DNA of 42,346 bases from Flavobacteriales bacterium UBA972 (GTDB taxonomy: Bacteria; Bacteroidota; Bacteroidia; Flavobacteriales; Schleiferiaceae): NCBI GenBank assembly GCA_002292855.1, contig DBBY01000044.1, positions 1,530 through 43,875 of the forward strand, read 5' to 3'. The notes beneath the pieces were generated by a model, which was not told the origin of the DNA, searched no databases, and worked only from the letters and a program-made list of their open reading frames with translations. Numbering within the stretch: the stretch's first letter is position 1; the number at the start of each line of letters is the position of its first letter. Shown piece by piece: positions 34,799 through 41,871 of the stretch. A program made the position numbers and the translations under genes.

Positions 34799-35122
34799 CT
34801 AGCGGTTTAGGGTACGGTAGGCCATGGCCGCGCCAATGAGCGCGACCGTGAAGGTGCCCTCGGCAAAAGTCCGCACGAGCAGGGCAAAGCAGATTAAGCC
34901 CAGCACCCAAGGCCAGTGGAATCCAATAATCCGCGCATAAGCAAGGCCTAAGGCAATTTTGAGGACTGCATAAAGGTTTCTGACCCAAGGAATACCCAAG
35001 GGATCAAAGCCGAGAGCCTGCTTTTCTTCGCCCACGATAATGCTGATGAACATCGAAACCATGATAAAGGCAACGGTCCACAAAAAGAAGCGTCGTCCGC
35101 TGGTTATCGTGCCCCCATCCAT
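34799..35122 (-). CDS. Exosortase F-associated membrane protein
   Basis: 107 residues with about three to four membrane helices (near 10-30, 45-65, 68-85, 86-103). It is encoded directly after xrtF with a 19-nt overlap of reading frames, the position and size range of the exosortase F system-associated protein. The motif FDPLGIPWVRNLYAVLKI and the downstream FHWPWVLGLICFALLVRTF are consistent with that family. Its function is unknown; it probably supports XrtF in the inner membrane. The family is called mainly on gene order and membrane pattern, so confidence is moderate. Confidence 0.75.
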   Translation of the reverse strand: MDGGTITSGRRFFLWTVAFIMVSMFISIIVGEEKQALGFDPLGIPWVRNLYAVLKIALGLAYARIIGFHWPWVLGLICFALLVRTFAEGTFTVALIGAAMAYRTLNR

Positions 35123-35649
35123 CGGTCAATGCGGGGTTTGAGCATCCAGAGCACCACAATGGAACCATAAATGAACAAGCCAAAAACGTATTTTATAAAA
35201 AAGAAGTAGGTATCGCCTCCGTGGTCGCGAAGGGCGACCAGCGAGCCGATGCGCACCACATTGAACAACTGCACTACAAAAAGCCCAATAAATGCCTGAA
35301 GAAGCGAGCGCCAAGTCCAGCCTCCGATTCCGATGACGTATGCCGCGTAGACAATGGCCAGTCGAAGCCCGTTGCAACCCTCGAGGATGTTCACCATCCG
35401 GCCTTCGCGCCCCACGTAGCAGCCGTCTAAGAAGCAGGACCATTCGCAGTCTGCCACGCCCAAAAAGCGCGCGGTTTCGTGGCTCAGTCGGCTAACCCAG
35501 TAGGTCACCATGTCGAGATCGCCGTTCCGCTTAACCACCACCAAATAAAGGCTATACAAAAAACTGAGCACAAAAAAGGTCAGCAAAAAGCGCAGCACAA
35601 AACCCAAGAAGGGTCGGTTTTTCTGGATCCAAAGGGCTAGTGCAGGCAT
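35104..35649 (-). CDS. xrtF: Exosortase family protein XrtF
   Basis: 181-residue multi-pass membrane transpeptidase of the exosortase/archaeosortase superfamily. It would cleave PID-CTERM substrates at the inner membrane. Hydrophobic helices lie near 15-40, 95-115, 116-140 and 150-170. The catalytic Cys is C92 in LEGCNGLRL and the Arg is R133 in FNVVRIGSL, a spacing of 41 that matches archaeosortase A. The third catalytic residue is unclear: the aligned position (pattern H-x3-G) holds K153 in KYVFG, and the only nearby His is H143 in RDHGGD. It is 70 nt downstream of the PID-CTERM gene and overlaps the XrtF-associated gene. A degenerate -7 box sits 5 nt before its ATG. Confidence 0.88.
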   Translation of the reverse strand: MPALALWIQKNRPFLGFVLRFLLTFFVLSFLYSLYLVVVKRNGDLDMVTYWVSRLSHETARFLGVADCEWSCFLDGCYVGREGRMVNILEGCNGLRLAIVYAAYVIGIGGWTWRSLLQAFIGLFVVQLFNVVRIGSLVALRDHGGDTYFFFIKYVFGLFIYGSIVVLWMLKPRIDRWMGAR

Positions 35650-35654
35650 GATAA

Positions 35655-35662
35655 CAAATACA
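35655..35662 (-). promoter_or_regulatory. Candidate -7 box of xrtF
   Basis: On the minus strand TGTATTTG is one mismatch from TAnnTTTG and lies 5 nt before the xrtF ATG. If real, xrtF and its partner can be transcribed without the upstream PID-CTERM gene. Confidence 0.35.
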
Positions 35663-35719
35663 GAAGCCTAAGGTAAGCCCAAAGCAAATGACGCCGCGAC
35701 CACAAATTTGCCAGAGCGC

Positions 35720-35956
35720 TCATCGAGCTTGCCTCCTTCGCGCCACTGCGATTCCGCCCAGCAAGAGCATCACGAGGCCGCCGTCCAGGGGAACCGGAGG
35801 CTGGGGTTCGGCCAGACCGCGGGGCAGGGTCAAAACAGGCTCCGGCGGGTCAAACATCCCTTCAAAACTGGCCCTAAATAGGCTTTCTTGGCCCTCCATC
35901 TGGGCAAGCATCGGCACGGAACCCACAAGGGCAAGTACAAAAATTAGTTTATTCAT
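35720..35956 (-). CDS. PID-CTERM-like sorting-domain protein, predicted XrtF substrate
   Basis: 78 residues. The signal peptide is about 1-19 (ending PMLAQ). A short Pro/Glu-rich spacer (about 20-55) follows, then the C-terminal sorting signal: PLDGG motif (56-60), a hydrophobic stretch (about 61-71) and a terminal arginine cluster (RRRQAR). This tripartite end is the PEP-CTERM-like layout; the PxDGG motif is the form found in small proteins beside xrtF in Flavobacteria (PID-CTERM, usually PIDGG, here L for I). XrtF, encoded 70 nt downstream, is the expected processing enzyme. What is left after removal of both signals is only about 36 residues, so the mature role is obscure. The preceding T9SS cargo gene ends 6 nt upstream. 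Confidence 0.85.
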   Translation of the reverse strand: MNKLIFVLALVGSVPMLAQMEGQESLFRASFEGMFDPPEPVLTLPRGLAEPQPPVPLDGGLVMLLLGGIAVARRRQAR

Positions 35957-35962
35957 AGCAAA

Positions 35963-38032
35963 TTAGGGTTTAAGGATTATTTTTTGAGTGTTCCAAGCCC
36001 CTGCGCTGCGCCACCTGAGGACGTATGCTCCCTCAGGAAGATGGTGCACAACAGGCTCGCCATTGATTCCGTAGCGCCGCAGCACTACCTGCCCGAGCAT
36101 GGTCAGGAGCTCAACGTCCTGAGCTTCAGGCGACCAAAGAATGCCCGGCGCAGTTCGCCAATGGCCCTCCTTAGCTTGGGCTAGGGCCATAGAAGACCCC
36201 ATCAATCGCCAATGCTGAATGCCTTGTAATTCGATGGTATGGGGCCCTTGATCGAGCCGGAACGACTCGATTCCGTCGGTCAACCAAAGGGCAGAAGCCG
36301 CGCCAGTGCAACCCACCTCAGCCCGCATTGGGCTTGCAGCCTCGCTGCGAACCAGCAAAACGTCGGCGGGGTTCCAACTCTTTGCGGCAGCATCGCCCGA
36401 GGGCGTTTCGACAACCCATCGCAAGGGAGTCGGGCTTGCTCGAGCGGCGGCGTCGCGCTCTAAATCCAGATCGGGCTGGGCGGAACCGTCGGGCAAAATC
36501 CAAAGAGGCAGGTCGAGGTCCGAGTTCTCTAAAACCTTTAAATTCAGTCTTATGGGGCTTGGTCCGCCCGAACTGGCCCCTAGGGTCCCTCGGTTGGCAA
36601 GGGTGAGGCTTGAACCTTCGTCGTGCGCCCGAACCCAAAAACCCTGCAGGGGCGCAATAAAACCCGACAGGCTACCGCCGCTGGGGCTGTAGTAGGAGTA
36701 GCTGCCGATGCCGCCCAAGGCCGAGGGATCCCAAATGGAGTAGCTCGCGTCCACGCCTACCCTGGCTAAGGAGGCGAACTCCAAATTGCAGGCTAGGGGA
36801 TTGCCCAGCAAATTCCAGCCGTCCGTTACCGCCGTCGAATGAACGGTGCTTGTTGGGTTGGGATTATCCGCATAGCCCAGACTCCACTGCAACCAGGGCT
36901 GCCGGGGAGCCGGCCCCTCAAGGCCAATGGTCCCGCTGCTCATGCCAAAGTAGCCCTGACCCCTCGACCCAAGACCCTGGCCGGCACTTCGGTACTCTCC
37001 GCTGTCGGAATTCCAGGAATACAGGCCTGATTGGTTTGCACCCGACAATCCGGTCACGCCGCGGTCCAGAGGACTGGATAGCTGGTTCCAGCCATGGTGG
37101 GGCCAAAACGTCTCGGCACGGAGCGTTCCCGTGCCCAGACCCGCCGCACTCAGCCGCATTTGAGCTTGGCCGCCGCTGTCTGCGTGGAGCACAAGCTCCC
37201 CGTCAAGCACCAGCCGCCCTCGAACATCAAGAGACCCGCCTGGCGCAACATCAACCCTCGTACCTGCAGCAATGCGCAGGTTGGCGCAGGCAAAGCCCAA
37301 AGCCTGGTAGGGGCCTTGAACCAAGGCATTGTCTGTGGGCGACGGAGCGCCGTTGCTCCATTGTTGGCCGTTCCAAACCTTGGGAGCCAGTTCGCTGCCC
37401 CGGAGCTTGAGGTCGTCCCATCGCCAAGTTCCTGAGGTACTGTAATTCTGAGAACTCGCAGTAGGGTTGGCGCGCATTCCCTGGTAGGCCTGATTGGCCC
37501 CGTAGCTGCCGCCAAAATTGCTGAACGGCAGGGGAGAAAACACCGACACCAGGCGAATCCAAACGAGCTCATGCCCCTGGGTACCCGGCAAATAAGCATT
37601 AAACGGAACCCAAACGTCAAAGGGACCCCATCCGCTGTCGGGCGCCCAAACATTGGTCCAGGTGGATCCGAGGTCGGTTGACGCATCAATGCGCCACCAA
37701 CGCGACGACGTAGAAGAACCTCGGAGCAGTCCCTGGATCCACACGCTATCCATTCCGAGGGTATTGGCTTCAAGGAGCAGCCCTCGTTCTGCCGAGCCGG
37801 TTGCCTGCGGCGCAAAACTTCGGAGCGAAATGGACTTGCCGGCTCCGACCCCCTGCACATAGGAGTGCACGACGTTCTCGGCCGAGCACAGGGCAAAGCC
37901 GCTGTCGGCTTGGGTTTGTTCCGTATTAAAATGCCAAGAGGCAATGGACTGGCCGGTTGCGGGCTGGGCGCTGCCCAAAAATGCCGAGAGGCAAAGCGTC
38001 GGCAGAACCAGAATAGAGGGGTAGGGTTTCAT
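35963..38032 (-). CDS. Large T9SS-secreted protein upstream of the PID-CTERM gene
   Basis: 689 residues. The signal peptide is about 1-22 (ending LGSAQ). The N-terminal half has a jelly-roll/lectin-like pattern (IASWHFNTEQTQADSG, WWRIDASTDLGSTWTNVW) and a WNLLGNPLACN-like region. A glycine/serine-rich middle follows, and the C-terminus (GQVVLRRYG...LPEGAYVLRWRSAG...IILKP) is a T9SS type A sorting domain. It should be exported and exposed on the cell surface. Its stop is 6 nt from the PID-CTERM start and no terminator or clear promoter intervenes, so these genes are probably one transcription unit. No enzyme family is recognised. High GC third positions match neighbouring housekeeping genes. 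Confidence 0.82.
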   Translation of the reverse strand: MKPYPSILVLPTLCLSAFLGSAQPATGQSIASWHFNTEQTQADSGFALCSAENVVHSYVQGVGAGKSISLRSFAPQATGSAERGLLLEANTLGMDSVWIQGLLRGSSTSSRWWRIDASTDLGSTWTNVWAPDSGWGPFDVWVPFNAYLPGTQGHELVWIRLVSVFSPLPFSNFGGSYGANQAYQGMRANPTASSQNYSTSGTWRWDDLKLRGSELAPKVWNGQQWSNGAPSPTDNALVQGPYQALGFACANLRIAAGTRVDVAPGGSLDVRGRLVLDGELVLHADSGGQAQMRLSAAGLGTGTLRAETFWPHHGWNQLSSPLDRGVTGLSGANQSGLYSWNSDSGEYRSAGQGLGSRGQGYFGMSSGTIGLEGPAPRQPWLQWSLGYADNPNPTSTVHSTAVTDGWNLLGNPLACNLEFASLARVGVDASYSIWDPSALGGIGSYSYYSPSGGSLSGFIAPLQGFWVRAHDEGSSLTLANRGTLGASSGGPSPIRLNLKVLENSDLDLPLWILPDGSAQPDLDLERDAAARASPTPLRWVVETPSGDAAAKSWNPADVLLVRSEAASPMRAEVGCTGAASALWLTDGIESFRLDQGPHTIELQGIQHWRLMGSSMALAQAKEGHWRTAPGILWSPEAQDVELLTMLGQVVLRRYGINGEPVVHHLPEGAYVLRWRSAGAWNTQKIILKP

Positions 38033-38107
38033 AGGAGCAGGGGGTTTAAGACCGCCAAGCTCCGAAGAGGCCGGGACTGCAATCGTCCCTTAAACGCAAG
38101 TAAACAG

Positions 38108-38437
38108 CTAGCTTTTAGCCAGCACAACCCGAACCTGGGCTACCATAGCATCTCCTTGCTCTGCCTTTAGCCAGTACATGCCGGCCGGCAGATGGCCAAC
38201 TTCCCAGGTAAACTGACGTTGGCTCGAAGAAAGATTCTTTACTTCAACCCGACGGCCAAGCATGTCATAGAGGCTAAGGGAGACCGGCTGTGGTCCGCTC
38301 AATTCCAACTGCCCGCGCATGACCCCTTGAACCGGGTTGGGGTAAACGACTAAATTGGGGTTGGTACCAGACATCATAAAGGCCTGGCTGCTCACGACCA
38401 GCAGCACTGCAGAAATCCATCGAACAAGGCCTTTCAT
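38108..38437 (-). CDS. T9SS sorting-domain-only small protein
   Basis: 109 residues. The signal peptide (about 1-20, MKGLVRW...SSQAF) is followed almost at once by a T9SS type A sorting domain: VVYPNPVQGVMRGQLEL, LYDMLGRRVEV, LPAGMYWLKA and a basic C-terminal end. There is no room for a cargo domain. It could be a carrier, a competitor for the T9SS, a small surface protein, or a decayed remnant of a larger gene. The start is ATG 38437, chosen because the -7 box (TAGGTTTG) ends 6 nt upstream; a TTG at 38446 lies within the box. It is 21 nt downstream of the GyrI-like gene and 75 nt upstream of the 689-residue T9SS gene. Confidence 0.82.
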   Translation of the reverse strand: MKGLVRWISAVLLVVSSQAFMMSGTNPNLVVYPNPVQGVMRGQLELSGPQPVSLSLYDMLGRRVEVKNLSSSQRQFTWEVGHLPAGMYWLKAEQGDAMVAQVRVVLAKS

Positions 38438-38443
38438 ATGCAG

Positions 38444-38451
38444 CAAACCTA
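38444..38451 (-). promoter_or_regulatory. -7 promoter box of the T9SS-only protein gene
   Basis: On the minus strand TAGGTTTG is a perfect TAnnTTTG match, 6 nt before the ATG at 38437, in the 21-nt gap after the GyrI-like gene. Confidence 0.5.
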
Positions 38452-38458
38452 CAAAAAA

Positions 38459-39019
38459 TTATAAATCAATAGCCTCTTCAGCCACCGGATACTCCTGAAA
38501 AACAAAACGAATCATGCCTTCGCTGTGGATTTCATAGACCCAGCCGGGTTCTAAACCTGCCTCAATCGAAGCTTTGGTGAGCATTGGGTAGGCGCGCATA
38601 GCCCCAACCATTATGGCTAAGTCGTTGGGTTTGGCAAAATCAATCCAAAGGGCTCGTCCCTCGGGAATGCGCTCCAGCCTCAAATCAGCGAAGTCCATGG
38701 TTCCAAGGTTTTCGCTGGTCCGACCCAGAACGACGCCTGCATAGCTCAAGAGTGAATCCTCTTCAACCTCCTCGGGATTGGAGTAGTAGATACCAATCAT
38801 TTCGTCCGAAGAAAGTCCGAGGGAATCCGCGGTTGATTGGGCTCGCACAAAGGCGGCTCCTATTTTTTGAAAAGGGCCGGTATGGTCGTATCCCGCTACC
38901 ACGTAACCACCCTGAATAGAGTCGTTTATCTGAAGTTTTGTAAAAGCGCCCAACCAAGCGGCCAGGCCTGCAATGAGAAGGGTAAGGGCAGCGACTGCCC
39001 ACAAAATCTTGCGTACCAT
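38459..39019 (-). CDS. Membrane-anchored GyrI-like domain protein
   Basis: 186 residues. One N-terminal membrane helix (about 4-24) anchors a soluble domain (about 35-180). GYVVAGYDHTGPFQKIGAAF, GIYYSNPEEVEED and the LRYAG-like SYAGVVLG stretch resemble the GyrI/SOUL small-molecule-binding fold, with the same order as in the TEX264-type proteins: an N-terminal helix followed by a GyrI-like domain. Ligand and role are unknown. The start is the ATG at 39019 because a perfect -7 box ends 4 nt upstream; a longer frame to 39052 would run through that box. It is divergent from the Lacal_2735-like gene. Confidence 0.75.
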   Translation of the reverse strand: MVRKILWAVAALTLLIAGLAAWLGAFTKLQINDSIQGGYVVAGYDHTGPFQKIGAAFVRAQSTADSLGLSSDEMIGIYYSNPEEVEEDSLLSYAGVVLGRTSENLGTMDFADLRLERIPEGRALWIDFAKPNDLAIMVGAMRAYPMLTKASIEAGLEPGWVYEIHSEGMIRFVFQEYPVAEEAIDL

Positions 39020-39023
39020 GCGG

Positions 39024-39031
39024 CAAAGGTA
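39024..39031 (-). promoter_or_regulatory. -7 promoter box of the GyrI-like gene
   Basis: On the minus strand TACCTTTG is a perfect match to TAnnTTTG, 4 nt before the ATG at 39019, predicting a leaderless transcript and fixing the start. Confidence 0.6.
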
Positions 39032-39159
39032 CGATGGTAGCGCATCAAACAAAGCGAGTATCCGCTGCAGGGTATTCCCTGAATACCAGCAGGATTGCCG
39101 GCGATTACTCCGCCAAAATTAGGTTCGTTTTTCTGCTTACAAACGACAATACTCCCGAC

Positions 39160-39167
39160 TATCTTTA
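39160..39167 (+). promoter_or_regulatory. -7 promoter box of the Lacal_2735-like gene
   Basis: TATCTTTA, one mismatch from TAnnTTTG, 5 nt (cccct) before the ATG at 39173. It supports this start over longer in-frame versions. Confidence 0.5.
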
Positions 39168-39172
39168 CCCCT

Positions 39173-39349
39173 ATGTTTTCATTCTTCCGCAAAAAGTCTG
39201 AGCTCGACCAGCTCACTGACCAGTACCGAGCGCTCTTAGAGGAGTCGTTTAAATTGTCTACTACCGACCGCAAGGCATCGGACCTCAAACGTGCCGAAGC
39301 CGAGGAGGTGGCGGTCAAGATGGAAGAACTTCAAAAAAACGCGAAATAG
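39173..39349 (+). CDS. Lacal_2735-like small protein
   Basis: 58 residues (MFSFFRKKSEL...). An N-terminal basic-hydrophobic stretch (FSFFRKK) is followed by a helical, coiled-coil-like, charged region (LDQLTDQYRALLEESF...KASDLKRAEAEEVA). Size and sequence match the Lacal_2735 family of uncharacterised Flavobacteriia proteins. The start ATG is set by the -7 box 5 nt upstream and by the family N-terminus. Its stop overlaps the GTG start of the LOG-family gene (TAGTG), a tight coupling. Function unknown. Confidence 0.8.
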   Translation: MFSFFRKKSELDQLTDQYRALLEESFKLSTTDRKASDLKRAEAEEVAVKMEELQKNAK

Positions 39350-39954
39350 TGGCTCGCAACCTCGAGGGAGCGCGGGTTACGGTGTACTGCGCAGGGTCTG
39401 CACGAGTTGCGTCGCACTACCTCGACGGCGCCAGCGAATTGGCAAAGGATTTAGTAGATGCCGGGGCCACGCTTGTTTTTGGTGGCGGTAAAACCGGGCT
39501 TATGGGCCATATTGCCTCTGAGGTAATCAAGCTTGGTGGCAATGCTTCGGGCATCATGCCTCGGTTCCTAAAGAATATTGAAATGGACCATCCGCTGGTC
39601 ACGGATTTTACCTTGGTTGACACGATGGCCGAGCGAAAGGCCGCACTTTTAGCGGACACCGAGGGCATTATTGCCCTACCTGGTGGCTGCGGAACCCTCG
39701 AGGAACTTTTGGAGGCCATTACCCTAAAGCGTCTTGGGCAATACCTCAAACCCATTGTGATAGTAAACCAAAATGGTTTTTATAATGACCTGCTCCGCCA
39801 ACTTGCCCGCATGGTAGACGAGGAGTTCATGAACCCGGAGCATCTGCAATTATGGGTAGCCGTGGACCATCCGCGCGACGCGGTTAAAGCCATTTTAGCC
39901 ACGCCAGACCTGAGTGCCGCGGTGCTCAGCCGTGCAGCAGTTCAAGCAAAATAG
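39349..39954 (+). CDS. LOG-family protein, putative cytokinin riboside 5'-monophosphate phosphoribohydrolase
   Basis: 201 residues of the TIGR00730/LOG family, which removes ribose 5-phosphate from cytokinin or AMP-type nucleotides. The Rossmann-type FGGGKTGLMG stretch (about 44-53) and the signature PGGCGTLEE (111-119) are present. Most bacterial members act on nucleoside monophosphates in the cytoplasm; cytokinin activity is known only for some. GTG 39349 is used because it overlaps the upstream stop by one base and starts at the family N-terminus. It ends 106 nt before the ExbB gene. Confidence 0.88.
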   Translation: MARNLEGARVTVYCAGSARVASHYLDGASELAKDLVDAGATLVFGGGKTGLMGHIASEVIKLGGNASGIMPRFLKNIEMDHPLVTDFTLVDTMAERKAALLADTEGIIALPGGCGTLEELLEAITLKRLGQYLKPIVIVNQNGFYNDLLRQLARMVDEEFMNPEHLQLWVAVDHPRDAVKAILATPDLSAAVLSRAAVQAK

Positions 39955-39983
39955 CCTGATGGCATAATTTAATGCTTCGATAA

Positions 39984-40014
39984 TTTGAGCATTGATGCAT
40001 TGTCGCTACTTTTG
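39984..40014 (+). promoter_or_regulatory. Promoter of the ExbB/ExbD operon
   Basis: TTTG at 39984-39987 is the -33 element and TACTTTTG at 40007-40014 a perfect -7 box, with 19 nt between them. This is the best-formed promoter in the window. A transcript would start near 40021 with a leader of about 40 nt to the ATG at 40061. Confidence 0.65.
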
Positions 40015-40060
40015 TCCCTCAAAATATTTCAAAAAGTTTAATTCAACTCGCAAAACCCTC

Positions 40061-40867
40061 ATGAAAAAGGTCATCGCCCTGTTCTTTGCTGCAGGAATTC
40101 TATTTACTCAGCCCATCTTGGCTCAAGAGGCTTCCGCAACTGAGCAGGCAGTCGCAACAGACACTAATGCTCAAGCAGCAGACACAACCGCTGCTGCAAC
40201 GGCAGAAGAGACTGCTACTGCAGTAGAGGCTGAAGCGAGTTTTACTCAGGTTTTAAAAGACAAGTTTATCGAAGGAGATCCTTTGTGGATGGCTCCAATC
40301 CTGTTGACCTTTATTTTGGGTCTTGCCTTAGCGATTGAGCGAGTTCTTTACCTCTCGATGTCTAACAACAACAATGAGAAGCTTCTTGAGGACGTTAAAT
40401 CAGCCTTAGCCAGCGGCGGAAAGTCTGCAGCCCTTGAGGTTTGCCGCAATACCCGCGGACCAGTGGCTTCTATTTTTTACCAAGGCCTAGAGAAAATGGA
40501 CGACGGAATCGACATGGTTGACAAAGCCATCGTGAGTCTGGGCTCCGTAGAAAACGGAAAACTTGAGCGCGGAGTTTCTTGGATCTCCCTGTTCATCGCT
40601 CTTGCTCCCATGCTCGGATTTATGGGAACGGTAATTGGTATGATTCAAGCCTTTGATGCCATTGAGGCAGCAGGCGACATCAGCCCTTCTCTGGTAGCAG
40701 GCGGTATTAAGGTGGCTCTTTTGACCACGGTTTTTGGTCTTATTGCGGCAATGATTCTTCAGATCTTCTACAACTTGATTGTAGCCATGATCGACAATTT
40801 GGTCAATAAGATGGAGGACGCTTCAATTACCTTCTTGGACATTGTTGCAGCCCACATTAAAAAGTAA
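40061..40867 (+). CDS. exbB: MotA/TolQ/ExbB proton channel family protein
   Basis: 268 residues. The N-terminal part (about 1-19) resembles a signal peptide (FFAAGILFTQPILAQ) and is followed by an Ala/Thr/Glu-rich spacer (about 20-65). The ExbB core has helices near 77-96, 175-200 and 215-245, with the characteristic ISLFIALAPMLGFMGTVIGMIQAFD and GGIKVALLTTVFGL regions. ExbB forms the pentameric proton channel with ExbD that energises TonB. An N-terminal extension is usual in Bacteroidetes. The start ATG 40061 follows a good promoter. A membrane protein and two ExbD genes follow. Confidence 0.93.
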   Translation: MKKVIALFFAAGILFTQPILAQEASATEQAVATDTNAQAADTTAAATAEETATAVEAEASFTQVLKDKFIEGDPLWMAPILLTFILGLALAIERVLYLSMSNNNNEKLLEDVKSALASGGKSAALEVCRNTRGPVASIFYQGLEKMDDGIDMVDKAIVSLGSVENGKLERGVSWISLFIALAPMLGFMGTVIGMIQAFDAIEAAGDISPSLVAGGIKVALLTTVFGLIAAMILQIFYNLIVAMIDNLVNKMEDASITFLDIVAAHIKK

Positions 40868-40875
40868 TAGCCATT

Positions 40876-41292
40876 ATGTCATTTGATAAAATTAGTCGAC
40901 TTCTTGCCGTAGTCCTCGGGGGCATCGGCTTGGTGTTTACCCTGCTCATTTTCTTTGGCGGAGAGTCTTCGTTAGAAAGTAACGTTACTGCTTCAATTTG
41001 GATTTCAATTGGGATGTTTTTTGTGGCAATCGCCCTAGCCCTGTTTAGCGCAGTGCGGGGAATGGTCATCAACCCTGCATCACTTCGAGGTTCGGCAATC
41101 GGATTTGGGGCCCTGGCCGCAATCCTTGCGTTGAGCTACATGATTTCTTCGGGTGCGGACTACGAATCCTACAAAAACATTTCGGAGAGCGGATCGCGTT
41201 GGGTTTCCACGGGTTTGAATGCGACCTACATCATGACCCTTCTATCTGTTGGGGCAATTTTGTTCTCGTCCCTCAACCGACTGCGTAAATAA
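40876..41292 (+). CDS. Four-helix membrane protein in the ExbB-ExbD operon
   Basis: 138 residues with four predicted helices (about 8-30, 40-60, 72-90, 112-132). It lies 8 nt after exbB and 9 nt before the first exbD, so it is in the same operon. I do not recognise a named family, but an uncharacterised membrane protein at this position is common in Bacteroidetes ExbB/ExbD loci. It may be an accessory subunit of the energising complex. Function unknown. Confidence 0.8.
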   Translation: MSFDKISRLLAVVLGGIGLVFTLLIFFGGESSLESNVTASIWISIGMFFVAIALALFSAVRGMVINPASLRGSAIGFGALAAILALSYMISSGADYESYKNISESGSRWVSTGLNATYIMTLLSVGAILFSSLNRLRK

Positions 41293-41301
41293 GCCCTACT
41301 C

Positions 41302-41871
41302 ATGGCCAGTAAGAAACGTCCAGTACCTGAAATCAACGCAGGCTCGATGGCTGATATAGCCTTCTTGCTTTTAATTTTTTTCTTAGTTACTACGACGATG
41401 GACGTAGACAAGGGTTTGCTAGTCAAACTACCCCCTTGGACCGAAGAGAGTTCTGAGGAGCAAGACATTAAAGAGAAAAACATTTTTGTCGTTCTCGTCA
41501 ATGCTCAAGATCAGTTGCTTATTGAAGAGGAGTATGCCACGCTCGAAGACGTGCGCCGTCTTGCTAAAGAATTCATCGACAACAACGGAGACGGCAGCTG
41601 CGAGGATTGCCGCGGCCTGCGCGACCCCAATTCTTCAGACAACCCCAGAAAGGCGGTTATTTCCATTCAAAACGACCGCGGAACAAGCTACAAAATTTTT
41701 GTTGCGGTGCGAAACGAGCTTCTAGGAGCATATTCAGAGCTGCGCAATGATATCGCTCAGCGCAAATTTGGACGCAACTACGATGAACTCAGCGAAAGCG
41801 ATGTAGAATTGATCAATGAGGTATATCCGCAGTTTATTTCTGAGGCCGAACCCGTCAAAATTGGAGGATAA
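41302..41871 (+). CDS. exbD: Biopolymer transport protein ExbD, first copy
   Basis: 189 residues. A short basic cytoplasmic N-terminus (ASKKRPVPEINAGS) leads to one helix (about 17-37), starting with the proton-path Asp D18 (ADIAFLLLIFF). The periplasmic domain (about 45-189) contains an insert NNGDGSCEDCRGLRD with a CxxC pair that I do not expect from ExbD. KAVISIQNDRGTSYK and the long C-terminal helix segment are family-like for Bacteroidetes. Its stop overlaps the next exbD start by one base (TAATG). Confidence 0.92.
   Translation: MASKKRPVPEINAGSMADIAFLLLIFFLVTTTMDVDKGLLVKLPPWTEESSEEQDIKEKNIFVVLVNAQDQLLIEEEYATLEDVRRLAKEFIDNNGDGSCEDCRGLRDPNSSDNPRKAVISIQNDRGTSYKIFVAVRNELLGAYSELRNDIAQRKFGRNYDELSESDVELINEVYPQFISEAEPVKIGG

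Noticed and set aside
34731..34988. N-terminal extension of the 615-residue T9SS protein
   Set aside because: The extension would overlap the XrtF-associated gene, contains the promoter box, and places the signal peptide internally.
39071..39087. Hairpin ggtattc-cct-gaatacc between the divergent GyrI-like and Lacal_2735-like genes
   Set aside because: A 7-bp AT-rich stem with no T tract; it could be an operator for a divergent regulator, but no evidence supports this.
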